Below, in pieces: positions 55,484 through 64,000 of a DNA stretch of 64,000 nucleotides; position 1 is the first letter of the stretch; every line of letters starts with the position of its first letter. Source of the DNA: Bacteroidota bacterium (GTDB lineage: Bacteria > Bacteroidota > Ignavibacteria > Kapaibacteriales > UBA2268); assembly GCA_004322215.1 (NCBI GenBank), contig SCSM01000020.1, positions 1-64,000 on the forward strand, in the 5' to 3' direction. Below the pieces are notes generated by a model. That model was not told the DNA's origin, did no database searches, and saw only the letters and a program-made list of their open reading frames with translations. Both the position numbers and the translations under genes were made by a program.

Positions 55484-55558
55484 TGGTCGCTGCGGGGTTC
55501 GAACCTGCGACCTTTCGCGTGTGAGGCGAACGCTCTAGACCAGCTGAGCTAAGCGACC
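55484..55558 (-). tRNA. tRNA-Val (anticodon CAC)
   Basis: The minus strand folds as a full cloverleaf: acceptor GGTCGCT with AGCGACC, D stem GCTC/GAGC, anticodon stem TTCGC/GCGAA with loop CTCACAC (anticodon CAC, codon GUG, valine), and T loop TTCGAAC. The T stem has one A-C mismatch at its third pair. The CCA end is not encoded (CTT follows the discriminator A). Its 3' end lies 8 nt from the stop of the radical SAM gene on the opposite strand. Confidence 0.96.
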
Positions 55559-55562
55559 AAAT

Positions 55563-55590
55563 CAATTGACAATTCATAATTAATAATTAA
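55563..55590 (+). repeat. Heptad-period repeat array, four units
   Basis: CAATTGA, CAATTCA and TAATTAA twice lie in exact phase in the 5' flank of tRNA-Val, where its promoter should be. Confidence 0.75.
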
Positions 55591-55878
55591 ATACTTATAA
55601 TTTTTATTATTTATTTCATTTCAAATAAAATTAAATTCAAAATTACGCTTATAATTAATCAGACACAAAAATTATTTCTAGTTAAATATTACTATGCATA
55701 CAATTTTTATTATATAAATCAGTCAAAATCATTGGAGAACGGCATAATTTTTACTAATTTATTATTTGAAATATTTCACAGTTTAATGAAAGGCATTTAT
55801 CGAATTATTCTTCTACCAGTGAACATAAATATATTTTTTATTTATGTCGGTCTTTAGAGTGTATATATAGACTGAATT

Positions 55879-55905
55879 ATCTTTATCCCGAATTGTGATA
55901 AAGAT
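55879..55905. promoter_or_regulatory. 9-bp inverted repeat upstream of sprA
   Basis: ATCTTTATC and GATAAAGAT are perfect inverted arms around a 9-nt spacer, ending 32 nt before the sprA start codon. It could be an operator for a dimeric regulator or an RNA hairpin in the leader. There is no U-tract after it, so it is not a terminator. Confidence 0.5.
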
Positions 55906-55937
55906 GCGAGTTATTGTTTTAATAAAATGAGAGTAAT

Positions 55938-58900
55938 TTGGGTAGAAGATTAAAAAAAATAATTAATTCTGTTTTGATTGTATTTTTTCTATTTATAATA
56001 ACCGGAAAAAATACACCGGCTCATGCTTCAGGTAACGAAACACTGATTTTCAGCTATGCCGGTTTTTATTTTCAATACACAATATTTTCGACTTTATCCC
56101 TCTATGGTCCGGCTTTCTGGCTGTCTTTCAATTTACCTGTTCCATTTCAACTCGATACTACACAAACACCTAATGATACCAATAAACTTCCAAATCCCGT
56201 GGATACAAGTAAGTTTATTTCAACGAAAGACACAAGTAAAGTTATTAATTTGAATGACACAAGCAATGTGTCTAAACTTAAAGATACCAGTAAAATATCA
56301 AATTCGAAAGACACAAGTGCTGTGTCAAATTCAAAGGATTCTGCAAATGGAAATACATATTATAGCAATTTCACTCCATTTGACAGAATTGATACTTTGC
56401 ACCCTAAATCGGAACTTAGGAATCATCCGAAAGGTTTCACTAAATATTCTACTGTTGATAAAGATATTGATTCTGTTACAACGCATTATGATGTTGACAA
56501 GCATGATATGGGTTTTTCATATAATATGGGAATTGACGAATATCTCAAAATCAGGAAAAAAAACATACAGTATGATTTATGGGATTCCTTGATGGCGAGA
56601 TATAGTCTGGCTGAAGCATTGTCGGGAGGCGATCTTGCCCGTTTAATCAGTCAGTCAACCGGCTTGACAATTCCTGTGCCTCCGAATCCTGTTATGAGTA
56701 TTTTCGGTAAACCTACAATTAACATCAACGTTCAGGGCGAAGTTAATGTAACTTTGGGATGGAGATGGGATTCTCAAAACCTGGGAACTGTTTCTGCATT
56801 CGGACAAACACAATCTACTCCGATATTCAATCAGGATATAAGGGTAAATGTTTCAGCTAAGATAGGTGATAAATTAAAACTGACAACTGACTGGAACACT
56901 CACAGGCAATTCGATTATGATAACAAATTTAAATTGGGATTCGAAGGGGAAGATGACGATATTATAAAATTGGTTGAGCTTGGGAACGTTAATTTACCCC
57001 TCCCAACAACTCTAATTAGAGGTGGTCAGACATTGTTTGGTGTCAGGTCTGATTTCCAATTTGGTCCTTTATTCCTGAAAACAATTTTCTCACAAAGAAG
57101 GGGTGAAAGAAAATACGTTGATGTTAGGGGTGGAACAAGCAGGATGCCTTTCCAAATCCGTGCTTACGATTTTGCCCGAAATCACTTCTTTCTCGATACA
57201 ATTTATCGCTCTGTTTACAGGGATTATTTTAAAAATTCCACAGGCATTATTCCACCATCAACTCAAAAAATAAGGGTAAAAGAGATTGAAGTTTGGGAAT
57301 CGGAAAATAATGTACAGAATGCTGCAGTATATTCAACTTATGCAGTTGCGTATGCTGACCTTGACTCAATCTTAGTCAAGAGGGGACAAAAATATAATGA
57401 CAATAAAAAAAGAACACCTATTTCATCCGGTATAGTCGAAGCCGGACAATTCATAAAACTCGATTCTACAAGATTTAAAATAGATTACAATCTCGGCACT
57501 TTGACAATACTTAATCTTAGGGCTGACAGGTATTATGCTGTTGGATACAGAATTGAAGGAGAAACAACATCTCCCGATGATGATGCATATTATGGCAATC
57601 TTACAAATACACTTACTACTATCCCCGGTCAGGGTAAACGTGATACTCTGATATTGAAACTTATAAGCAGGCCCAATATGATTCCAAGTTATAAATCACT
57701 ATGGGCAAGGCAGATGAAAAACATTTATTCGATAAATGCGACTAATGTTAATCCCGAAGATACAAGAATTGCAATATGGTACCTGAATCAAAATAATGAT
57801 TCGAGCGATGTTCTGCCCGGAGCACCCGACAAGCTGGTTACGATACTTGGTGTGGACAGGGTAACTAACGGCAATGGAAATCCGACCCCCGACGGTGAGT
57901 TTGATATGCGTCCGCCATTTTTCGATTTTGAAAGAGGTGAAATTACATTTCCGAGTCTCGAACCTTTCAGGGAAGGTTTACAAAGTTATTTCGAAAGACA
58001 AGGAAATATTCAACTTGCTCAACAATTTATTTTCAGAGAAATTTATGACACCACTTATGAAGTTGCAAGAAGAAATACAGGCAGGGACAGGTTCATTATA
58101 TCTGGCGAAGTTTCGGGAAGGGCAACCAATAAAATACCACTTGGTGCTTTCAATCTTGCCCAGGGAAGCGTGAAAGTTACACTTGACGGTGTTCCTCTGA
58201 GAGAATTCGAAGATTATGTCGTTGATTATTATTCAGGCATGCTCACTTTAAGAAATCAAAGAGCTTCGCTTCCGAATGCTAATCTGAAAATCGAATACGA
58301 GGCAAACGATGTATTCAATATATCAACGAGAACATTAACCGGAATCAGGGGAGATTACCAGCTTTTCAAATCGAGGAAATTAAATGCCGGGTTGGGTTTC
58401 ACATTAATGTACTATGACCAGTCTGCGATAATTGACCGTGTGCGATTGGGCGAAGAACCGGTTTCGAACACAATGTTCGGTCTCGATACAAAACTGCAAT
58501 GGGAAACACCCTGGATAACAAAGATGCTGGATGCACTCCCCTTTTATGATACAAAAGCAACCTCATCACTGCAATTAAGAGGTGAATGGGCTATCACTTT
58601 TCCGGAGCCGAATAAAAGGACATCGGATGTAATATCTGACAATGGAGAGCCGGTTGTTTATATTGATGACTTTGAAGGTGCACAAAGATACATTTCACTC
58701 GGATTATCTTCAGCACAATGGATACATTCATCGCAACCGGTTGATTCGATTATCGGTGTAGATGATGTCGAAAGAGCTAAATTCAGAGGTAATATGCACT
58801 GGTTCCAGTATTTCATCCCTAAAGTACCGATAAAGGAGGTTTATCCGCAAAAAGATATAGTTCAGGGGCGTTCAAATATCAGCCCGTTGAATATAATTTT

Positions 58901-61900
58901 CAATCCGGTGATGAGAGGAATATATAACAAGAATCTCCAGTTCCTCGATTCTCTCGACAGGGATTTTAATCCTGCCGATGAATTCGGAAGTAAGCCGGAA
59001 AACAGACAGAAAATTTGGGCAGGAATGGAAAGATTATTCTCATCATTCAATACGAATTTCGATACTGAAAATATAGACTACATCGAGATTATGATGAAAA
59101 TAGATGTTTGGGAACCCGGTAAAACAAAAATGTATATTGATTTAGGTCAAATCAGCGAAGACATTATACCAAACGGAATTCTCAATACAGAAGACGGTAT
59201 AACACAGGCAAATCCTGTCCCAAATAACATAATAGACCCGGGAGAAGATATTGGTATTGATGCACAAAACGACCAGCAGGAAATTGCCTCCGGATTATAT
59301 CCCGTACCCAAAGACCCGAACGGAGACCCCGCAAGAGATAATTATGCTTTTGATTTCAGCAAAGACGACAACAGGAGAACAGAAGCAGATTTCAGAAAAT
59401 ATAATAATTTCGAAGGTAATTCACTCGTTTCTGAAATCGGGCAATTTCCCGATACTGAAATTTTAAATAAAAATAATGGTCAGACAATTTTTCTTGACAA
59501 CAGTTATTTTACTTATGAAGTAAATTTGCTTCCAATCCCGGAAATAAACTCTCAAATAGTCGGAGGAGGAAATAATAAGTGGTATTTATACAGAATTCCA
59601 ATCAGAAAACCGTCATCGAGTGTTGGCAATCCTTCATTTGCAAATATTCAATATATACGGGTGTGGTTCAAGGGCGGTTCATTCGCAGGCGAGATAGCTG
59701 ATTGGCGGCTTGTCGGAGCTCAATGGCAGAGAGTAAATAATTTCCAGGAAAACGTTCTACCTGATGACAGTGTTCTTCAAATTTCCTTCGTAAATATTGA
59801 AGAAAACAGCGGAGCTCCGAATTACTACACAATGCCCCCGGGAGTTTCAGCACCCAGGCAATTAAACAATCCTGATCCTAACCAGGATATTAGATTAAAC
59901 GAACAATCAATTGCCATTAGCGTCAGAAACTTGAAATACGGAGAAGAACGCCTGGCAACAAGGATTTTCAGACAAGTGGATTTATTCTATTATAAATACC
60001 TGAAGTTTTTCGTTCATGGCGATGGCACTATGCCTGATAATATAGTCCCCGGGGCAATACCCAAAGCCTATTGCTATCTCAGGTTCGGAATTGATTCTGC
60101 GAATTATTATGAATACAGGCGGCCACTTTTAAGAGGATGGCAGGACATAAACATAATTCTGACAGAGCTTACGGCAATTAAACAAGTAAGGGATTCCCTG
60201 GGTGTCCTCAACAGGCAGATATTCCCTGTACCGGGTGACCCACTTGCAGTATTTGCAATAAAAGGTAATCCTACTTTGACAAGAATCCAATTCTTCGGAT
60301 TCGGTATTTCCAATCCTTCAGAAAGATATCCGAATGAACTTAGCACAACGATGTGGATTGACGAGTTGCGATTACTCAGTCCCGAAAGACGAAGCGATTG
60401 GGGAGGTGTCGGCAGTTTTGATATGAAACTTGCCGACCTCGGAAATATTAATGCTAATATATCTCAGACGAATCCGAATTTCCACATGCTCGAAGAAAGG
60501 TTCGGCAACAGGATTAAAACGACCAACTGGTCTTTCAATGCACAGGGAAATTTGGAAAAATTTGCACCCGAATCTTTTAAGAACCTGAGAATTCCTATAT
60601 CGTTCAACCATTCAGAGTATGTGCAAGACCCTGAATTTGTATCTAATAATGATGTCAAGCTTTCTGATGCGGCTAATGCCGCAGCAGAAAGAACCAGGAT
60701 TGACGCAATAAACAGGGGGTTAACTCCCGAAGCTGCCCAATTCCTTGCTGATGAAACAAAAAGAGCAACTATTAGCAGGTCGCAGACAGTTCGTGTACTC
60801 GACAGTTGGGCACTAACCGGGATTCGGCTCGGAATACCAATTAATCACTGGTTGATTGATGACACATTTAATAAATTGACTTTGGGGTATTCTTATTCGC
60901 AGGAGTGGGAGAGGTCTCCTGTTGTTGCCGAAAGGTTCAGCTGGCAATGGAACTTCACCGGACAATACAGCATACAGTTTTCTAAGCTTTTTACTGTGGA
61001 ACCCTTCAAATGGGCAGAAGAAACAGCTTTTTTTGACACATATAAAGAAATGAAAATTAATTTCATTCCTTCAAATTTTACAGCTTCGCTCAATTTAACA
61101 AGAAGGAGAATCACGGAGCAATCGCGATTTCTCGAATCTCCCAGCCCTGTGTTTCGTGAATTTTCTGCTCAAAGGCAGGCACAGTTTACCTGGAAATTCA
61201 CAGAAAATGGCTTTCTGAGCCCTGCTCTCGATTACAATGTCTCGACTATAAGCACACTTGTGCCTCTCGAACTGGATGAAACAGGACAGCAAAGAACCGG
61301 GAGCCAGATTGCTTCTATGATGTTTTTCAGGAATGGGAATCTAATCAATCTCGGTGATATTAATAATCACATGCAAACTGTTACTTTGAATATTAAACCA
61401 CGTCTGCCAATCGGTGAATATCATAAATACTTCGATATGTCAGGGTCTTTTGTAACAACTTATAATTGGATGAATCCTTTGCAACCCGACCCGGTTATCA
61501 GGGACATTGCAAAGTCTGCTACATGGAAAAATACTATTAGATTCAATACCGCATTCAAATTAAAATCACTTACTGATGACTTATTCGGTATTTTAACACC
61601 GAAACTTATTAAGAAAATACCGGACAAAGATACTTCGGGTCCGACCGTACTCGGAAATATTTTCAGGACTATTAAGACGATATTTTTTGATTTCGACAAA
61701 GTCGATTTGATTTTCAATCAATCGAGTAATACATTAAATCCGGGTGTAATCGGAGGAACAGGTATCACAAACTTTTGGGCTTTTTGGAGAAATAATGAAG
61801 ATATTCTGGGACCGAGTCTCGCCTATCAGCTTGGACTCGTATCAAATCCTCATGGCGGATTCAGGATTCATCCTTCATCGGGTTTCCCGTTCTTTGGTTT

Positions 61901-62993
61901 TGAAACCTTCCCGGGTAAGAGACCTCCAAATGCAGTGCTGCAGGATAATTTCCAGCAAAAAACAACTTTCGAAATCAAAACTTCGAGGAAATTGTGGGAA
62001 GGTGCAGTACTCGATTTGAACTGGATGACAGAATTTGGTTTCAATAAAAATCAAACTGTCCTTACTGATTCTTTAGGCACTCCGACTTTTACAAATATTA
62101 TTTCACTCGAATCAATCAGCAGGACATATTTCAGCATGCCCCCGATTTTCGGGATGAATATATCAAACAATACTGTTGAACATGTGATTGACCTGTACAG
62201 TGCAAGAAAATCACAAATAGACCCGCTGCCGATTGATACAATACAAAAGAATCAATTACTATTGATAGCACTATCCGAATCTTTCAGGGATGGGCTTGAA
62301 TTGTTCAGCATTTTCGGTGGTCCCGGTTCTGTTTACATCCCTGCAATTAACTGGTCATTCAGGTGGGAAGGCCTCGAAAAATGGGAGATATGGAATAAAA
62401 CATTGAAAAATGTTTCTATCGAACACAGCTATACATCAAAATATGCCGAAGTTGCTCAAATCACCGATAACGGAAAAACCATCCAAACACAACAAGTGCA
62501 AGTCGGTTTTCAGCCATTACTCGGAATTAATGTAGGATTCGATGAGGAAAAGCTAAAAGGTGTGTTAACAACATCTTTCAGATTATTAACAACTGCATCA
62601 TACAATTTGATGACATCTAATCGGGGAACTATATCCAAGCAAGCAACCACTGAATTACAAATTCAGGCAAATTATGCAATGAGAGGATTCGAATTCCCTT
62701 TTCTCGGATTGAACTTGAAAAACGACCTTGAATTTATTTTCTATACATCTTATAAAAATAATAAGACCGCAACTTATGATATATACAACTACCAGGGTGA
62801 AAACGGAAGAACAATTCAGGGCAACACTCAAATTTCAATTGAGCCGCGTGTAAGGTATTCTATGAGCAAGAGGGTTACTGCTTCATTCTTTGTCAGATAT
62901 GACGGCACATTTACCGAAGGTGCTGCACAACCGGGATATTCCACTACCCAGATTGGATTGGATATTCGTTTATCAATTGCAGGAGGAAGATAA
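55938..62993 (+). CDS. sprA: T9SS outer-membrane translocon SprA/Sov
   Basis: SprA is the giant barrel through which T9SS cargo crosses the outer membrane. The 2,351-residue product fits the family's usual length of roughly 2,300-2,500. Seen: a signal peptide (about 8-31), family segments such as INVQGEVNVTLGWRWDSQN, DWNTHRQFDYDNKFKLGFEGEDDDIIK and YIDDFEGAQRYISLGLSS, and a C-terminal half of alternating strands ending GLDIRLSIAGGR. The start must be TTG at 55938: a stop lies five codons upstream and no other in-frame start keeps the signal peptide. Residues 80-133 hold a nine-residue tandem repeat not typical of the family. The gene is alone after a 379-bp spacer; a TPR lipoprotein follows after 319 bp. 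Confidence 0.95.
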   Translation: MGRRLKKIINSVLIVFFLFIITGKNTPAHASGNETLIFSYAGFYFQYTIFSTLSLYGPAFWLSFNLPVPFQLDTTQTPNDTNKLPNPVDTSKFISTKDTSKVINLNDTSNVSKLKDTSKISNSKDTSAVSNSKDSANGNTYYSNFTPFDRIDTLHPKSELRNHPKGFTKYSTVDKDIDSVTTHYDVDKHDMGFSYNMGIDEYLKIRKKNIQYDLWDSLMARYSLAEALSGGDLARLISQSTGLTIPVPPNPVMSIFGKPTININVQGEVNVTLGWRWDSQNLGTVSAFGQTQSTPIFNQDIRVNVSAKIGDKLKLTTDWNTHRQFDYDNKFKLGFEGEDDDIIKLVELGNVNLPLPTTLIRGGQTLFGVRSDFQFGPLFLKTIFSQRRGERKYVDVRGGTSRMPFQIRAYDFARNHFFLDTIYRSVYRDYFKNSTGIIPPSTQKIRVKEIEVWESENNVQNAAVYSTYAVAYADLDSILVKRGQKYNDNKKRTPISSGIVEAGQFIKLDSTRFKIDYNLGTLTILNLRADRYYAVGYRIEGETTSPDDDAYYGNLTNTLTTIPGQGKRDTLILKLISRPNMIPSYKSLWARQMKNIYSINATNVNPEDTRIAIWYLNQNNDSSDVLPGAPDKLVTILGVDRVTNGNGNPTPDGEFDMRPPFFDFERGEITFPSLEPFREGLQSYFERQGNIQLAQQFIFREIYDTTYEVARRNTGRDRFIISGEVSGRATNKIPLGAFNLAQGSVKVTLDGVPLREFEDYVVDYYSGMLTLRNQRASLPNANLKIEYEANDVFNISTRTLTGIRGDYQLFKSRKLNAGLGFTLMYYDQSAIIDRVRLGEEPVSNTMFGLDTKLQWETPWITKMLDALPFYDTKATSSLQLRGEWAITFPEPNKRTSDVISDNGEPVVYIDDFEGAQRYISLGLSSAQWIHSSQPVDSIIGVDDVERAKFRGNMHWFQYFIPKVPIKEVYPQKDIVQGRSNISPLNIIFNPVMRGIYNKNLQFLDSLDRDFNPADEFGSKPENRQKIWAGMERLFSSFNTNFDTENIDYIEIMMKIDVWEPGKTKMYIDLGQISEDIIPNGILNTEDGITQANPVPNNIIDPGEDIGIDAQNDQQEIASGLYPVPKDPNGDPARDNYAFDFSKDDNRRTEADFRKYNNFEGNSLVSEIGQFPDTEILNKNNGQTIFLDNSYFTYEVNLLPIPEINSQIVGGGNNKWYLYRIPIRKPSSSVGNPSFANIQYIRVWFKGGSFAGEIADWRLVGAQWQRVNNFQENVLPDDSVLQISFVNIEENSGAPNYYTMPPGVSAPRQLNNPDPNQDIRLNEQSIAISVRNLKYGEERLATRIFRQVDLFYYKYLKFFVHGDGTMPDNIVPGAIPKAYCYLRFGIDSANYYEYRRPLLRGWQDINIILTELTAIKQVRDSLGVLNRQIFPVPGDPLAVFAIKGNPTLTRIQFFGFGISNPSERYPNELSTTMWIDELRLLSPERRSDWGGVGSFDMKLADLGNINANISQTNPNFHMLEERFGNRIKTTNWSFNAQGNLEKFAPESFKNLRIPISFNHSEYVQDPEFVSNNDVKLSDAANAAAERTRIDAINRGLTPEAAQFLADETKRATISRSQTVRVLDSWALTGIRLGIPINHWLIDDTFNKLTLGYSYSQEWERSPVVAERFSWQWNFTGQYSIQFSKLFTVEPFKWAEETAFFDTYKEMKINFIPSNFTASLNLTRRRITEQSRFLESPSPVFREFSAQRQAQFTWKFTENGFLSPALDYNVSTISTLVPLELDETGQQRTGSQIASMMFFRNGNLINLGDINNHMQTVTLNIKPRLPIGEYHKYFDMSGSFVTTYNWMNPLQPDPVIRDIAKSATWKNTIRFNTAFKLKSLTDDLFGILTPKLIKKIPDKDTSGPTVLGNIFRTIKTIFFDFDKVDLIFNQSSNTLNPGVIGGTGITNFWAFWRNNEDILGPSLAYQLGLVSNPHGGFRIHPSSGFPFFGFETFPGKRPPNAVLQDNFQQKTTFEIKTSRKLWEGAVLDLNWMTEFGFNKNQTVLTDSLGTPTFTNIISLESISRTYFSMPPIFGMNISNNTVEHVIDLYSARKSQIDPLPIDTIQKNQLLLIALSESFRDGLELFSIFGGPGSVYIPAINWSFRWEGLEKWEIWNKTLKNVSIEHSYTSKYAEVAQITDNGKTIQTQQVQVGFQPLLGINVGFDEEKLKGVLTTSFRLLTTASYNLMTSNRGTISKQATTELQIQANYAMRGFEFPFLGLNLKNDLEFIFYTSYKNNKTATYDIYNYQGENGRTIQGNTQISIEPRVRYSMSKRVTASFFVRYDGTFTEGAAQPGYSTTQIGLDIRLSIAGGR
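56175..56336 (+). repeat. 27-bp tandem repeat inside sprA (six units)
   Basis: Six in-frame units of exactly 27 bp each begin with GAT or GAC ACA/ACC and mostly encode Asp-Thr-Ser-Lys plus five variable residues. Units differ at many third positions. They lie between the signal region and the conserved SprA body. Confidence 0.9.
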
Positions 62994-63001
62994 CATTACC
63001 G

Positions 63002-63036
63002 GATTATGAATTATTAATTTAGAATTTTGAATTGTT
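63002..63036 (+). repeat. Heptad-period repeat array, five units
   Basis: GATTATG, AATTATT, AATTTAG, then two more AATT units (the fourth being AATTTTG) start 8 bp after the sprA stop. Wording resembles the arrays at 41519 and 50172. Confidence 0.75.
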
Positions 63037-63142
63037 TAATACAGTTAATTAATCATAATTTTATTTAAAAAGATAAAAAAATTAATTACTGCAATAATAA
63101 TAAATACATAACGTATTGCTAATATTAGCCAATTTAATTAAA

Positions 63143-63170
63143 TTACTATTTACAATTTGCGATTTACGAA
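63143..63170 (+). repeat. Heptad-period repeat array, four units
   Basis: TTACTAT, TTACAAT, then TTGCGAT and TTACGAA share one phase; TTACGAA also occurs in the array at 31205. Confidence 0.65.
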
Positions 63171-63255
63171 ATAAATGTTTTGAAAGTGGTTAATATTGTT
63201 TTTTTTATTATGAAAAATTTAACTAATGTAAAATTTAAATGGCTGATGTGCTTAT

Positions 63256-63297
63256 GATTATTTACTAATTACTTATTAATAATTACTAATTATATAT
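63256..63297 (+). repeat. Heptad-period repeat array, six units
   Basis: TACTAAT occurs twice with TACTTAT and TAATAAT between, flanked by GATTATT and TATATAT in phase, 15 bp before the lipoprotein start. Confidence 0.75.
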
Positions 63298-63312
63298 ATT
63301 GAGTGATAAATA

Positions 63313-64000
63313 ATGTTCAAGTATTTTGCTGCAATCAGTTTTACGTTTCTTTTGCTTGTCATCGGCGGTTGCAAGCAATATGATAATTTCACAACATTCT
63401 ATAATACATATTACAATGCAGAACGGCTTATCAAAGAGACCGAAGAAGATTTCGATTACCAGGAAGAGAAAAAAAGAGTCAAACCCAGGATTATAGTACC
63501 GGATAATAAGTTATATGTTCCGGCAGTTCCAAAAAGCGGACCGCCTCCGTTCCTTAACGAATTTATTATTACTCAGCAAAAACTTCAACCGGTAAAAACA
63601 AAGCTTGATTCGATAATTATAAAGGGCTCTAAGATTTTATCCAAGCATCCGAAGAGTAATTATATCGAAGGTACTCTGTATTTGATGGCAATGTCATTCT
63701 TTTATCAGAACCAGTGGATAAATTCTCAAATCAAATGCAGTGAATTGATTGATAAATATCCGGATGGTGACTTATCTCCCGATGCACATCTTTTAATGGC
63801 AAAAGATTATCTCATTCAGAGAAAATTTTTAGCCGGACAGGTATTATTATCCAGGACAGTTGATATTGCATGGCAAAAGAAAAGATACGATATATTATCG
63901 GAAGCTTTCCGCCTTGAAGCCGAATTATCATTGTTTCTGAATGATACCGAAGGTGCTTTGAGACCATATAAGCAGGCAATAGTTCAATGCGAAGATGACG
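63313..64000 (+). CDS. TPR lipoprotein, possibly SprE/PorW-like (cut by window end)
   Basis: An open frame runs from ATG at 63313 to the window edge (229 codons seen). It starts with a lipoprotein signal (FTFLLLVIGGC, Cys20 as lipid site), then FTTFYNTYYNAERLIKE, a Pro-rich stretch, and helical repeats like TPRs (NYIEGTLYLMAMSFFYQNQW, LSPDAHLLMAKDYLIQRKF). The Y-N-x-Y-Y-N-A opening after the lipid Cys recalls the large TPR lipoproteins SprE/PorW needed for T9SS. Position right after sprA on the same strand fits that idea. A general TPR lipoprotein is the safe call; the T9SS role is an inference from partial sequence. Confidence 0.75.
   Translation, partial: MFKYFAAISFTFLLLVIGGCKQYDNFTTFYNTYYNAERLIKETEEDFDYQEEKKRVKPRIIVPDNKLYVPAVPKSGPPPFLNEFIITQQKLQPVKTKLDSIIIKGSKILSKHPKSNYIEGTLYLMAMSFFYQNQWINSQIKCSELIDKYPDGDLSPDAHLLMAKDYLIQRKFLAGQVLLSRTVDIAWQKKRYDILSEAFRLEAELSLFLNDTEGALRPYKQAIVQCEDD

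Larger units (their letters stand above)
55559..55937. other. 379-bp intergenic region before sprA
   Basis: The spacer between tRNA-Val and sprA is very A+T rich. It holds a heptad array (55563-55590) just upstream of the tRNA gene and a 9-bp inverted repeat (55879-55905) just upstream of sprA. An eight-codon frame from an ATG at 55927 overlaps the sprA start. No other gene or RNA was seen. Confidence 0.6.
62994..63312. other. 319-bp intergenic region with three heptad arrays
   Basis: This A+T-rich spacer between sprA and the lipoprotein gene contains heptad-period arrays at 63002, 63143 and 63256, together about a third of its length. No gene, terminator with U-tract or TAnnTTTG promoter box was found. 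Confidence 0.65.

Noticed and set aside
55927-55953. Eight-codon ATG frame as the true sprA start through frameshifting
   Set aside because: Its stop comes before the A-run, so slippage there could not join the frames; the TTG start is simpler.

Overview
The window is AT-rich DNA from a Gram-negative bacterium of the Fibrobacterota-Chlorobiota-Bacteroidota group, most likely near the Ignavibacteria/Kapabacteria branch (inference). The signs are: a 2,351-residue SprA/Sov-type translocon of the type IX secretion system (T9SS), two very large secreted proteins with C-terminal T9SS sorting domains, a Kdo pathway isomerase (so an LPS outer membrane), lipoproteins, and promoter-like boxes of the Bacteroidota form TAnnTTTG. 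No rRNA, CRISPR array, transposase or phage gene was seen.

Layout. (1) 1-4352: the start of a gene leaving the window on the minus strand, then a plus-strand cassette that looks like genome defence: a beta-class adenine methyltransferase with a C-terminal Mrr-like nuclease domain, an OLD-family ATPase-TOPRIM nuclease, and an unrecognised membrane-anchored protein. (2) 4353-5811: about 1.5 kb without genes, packed with small repeats. (3) 5812-12085, minus: a glycosyltransferase, a giant double CoA-dehydratase activase protein and purM. (4) 12250-17093: a GH113-like lipoprotein, a DUF2279 protein, rodZ, kdsD and a HIT protein. (5) 17184-25521: a 1,645-residue T9SS cargo with its own terminator, a 562-residue Rossmann protein and a membrane glycosyltransferase. 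(6) 25589-31195, minus: a TPR protein, a DUF2459 protein, obg, radA, ftsY. (7) 31347-50171: an AddA-like helicase-nuclease, two small minus-strand genes, then a plus-strand run secA, queA, mtgA, mutS, speB, an OmpA/PD40 protein and a BNR/sortilin-like protein. (8) 50263-64000: an outer-membrane-barrel-like protein with a large T9SS glycoside-hydrolase-like protein, a B12-binding radical SAM protein, tRNA-Val(CAC), sprA, and the start of a TPR lipoprotein that resembles the T9SS lipoprotein SprE/PorW.

How the genes work together. The housekeeping genes cover protein export (secA, ftsY), mismatch and recombination repair (mutS, radA, AddA-like), wall and shape (mtgA, rodZ) and LPS (kdsD). The T9SS translocon and its putative lipoprotein partner lie in the same window as two large T9SS-tagged cargo proteins. 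The accessory part is the defence-like cassette, whose methyltransferase is a mosaic: its target-recognition middle has the same extreme A+T bias as the next two genes, while its two ends do not.

Beyond the genes, the most striking feature is a family of degenerate 7-bp-period repeats (often AATTnnn) in at least sixteen intergenic places across the window. In two places they run into the 3' end of a gene (queA, mutS).
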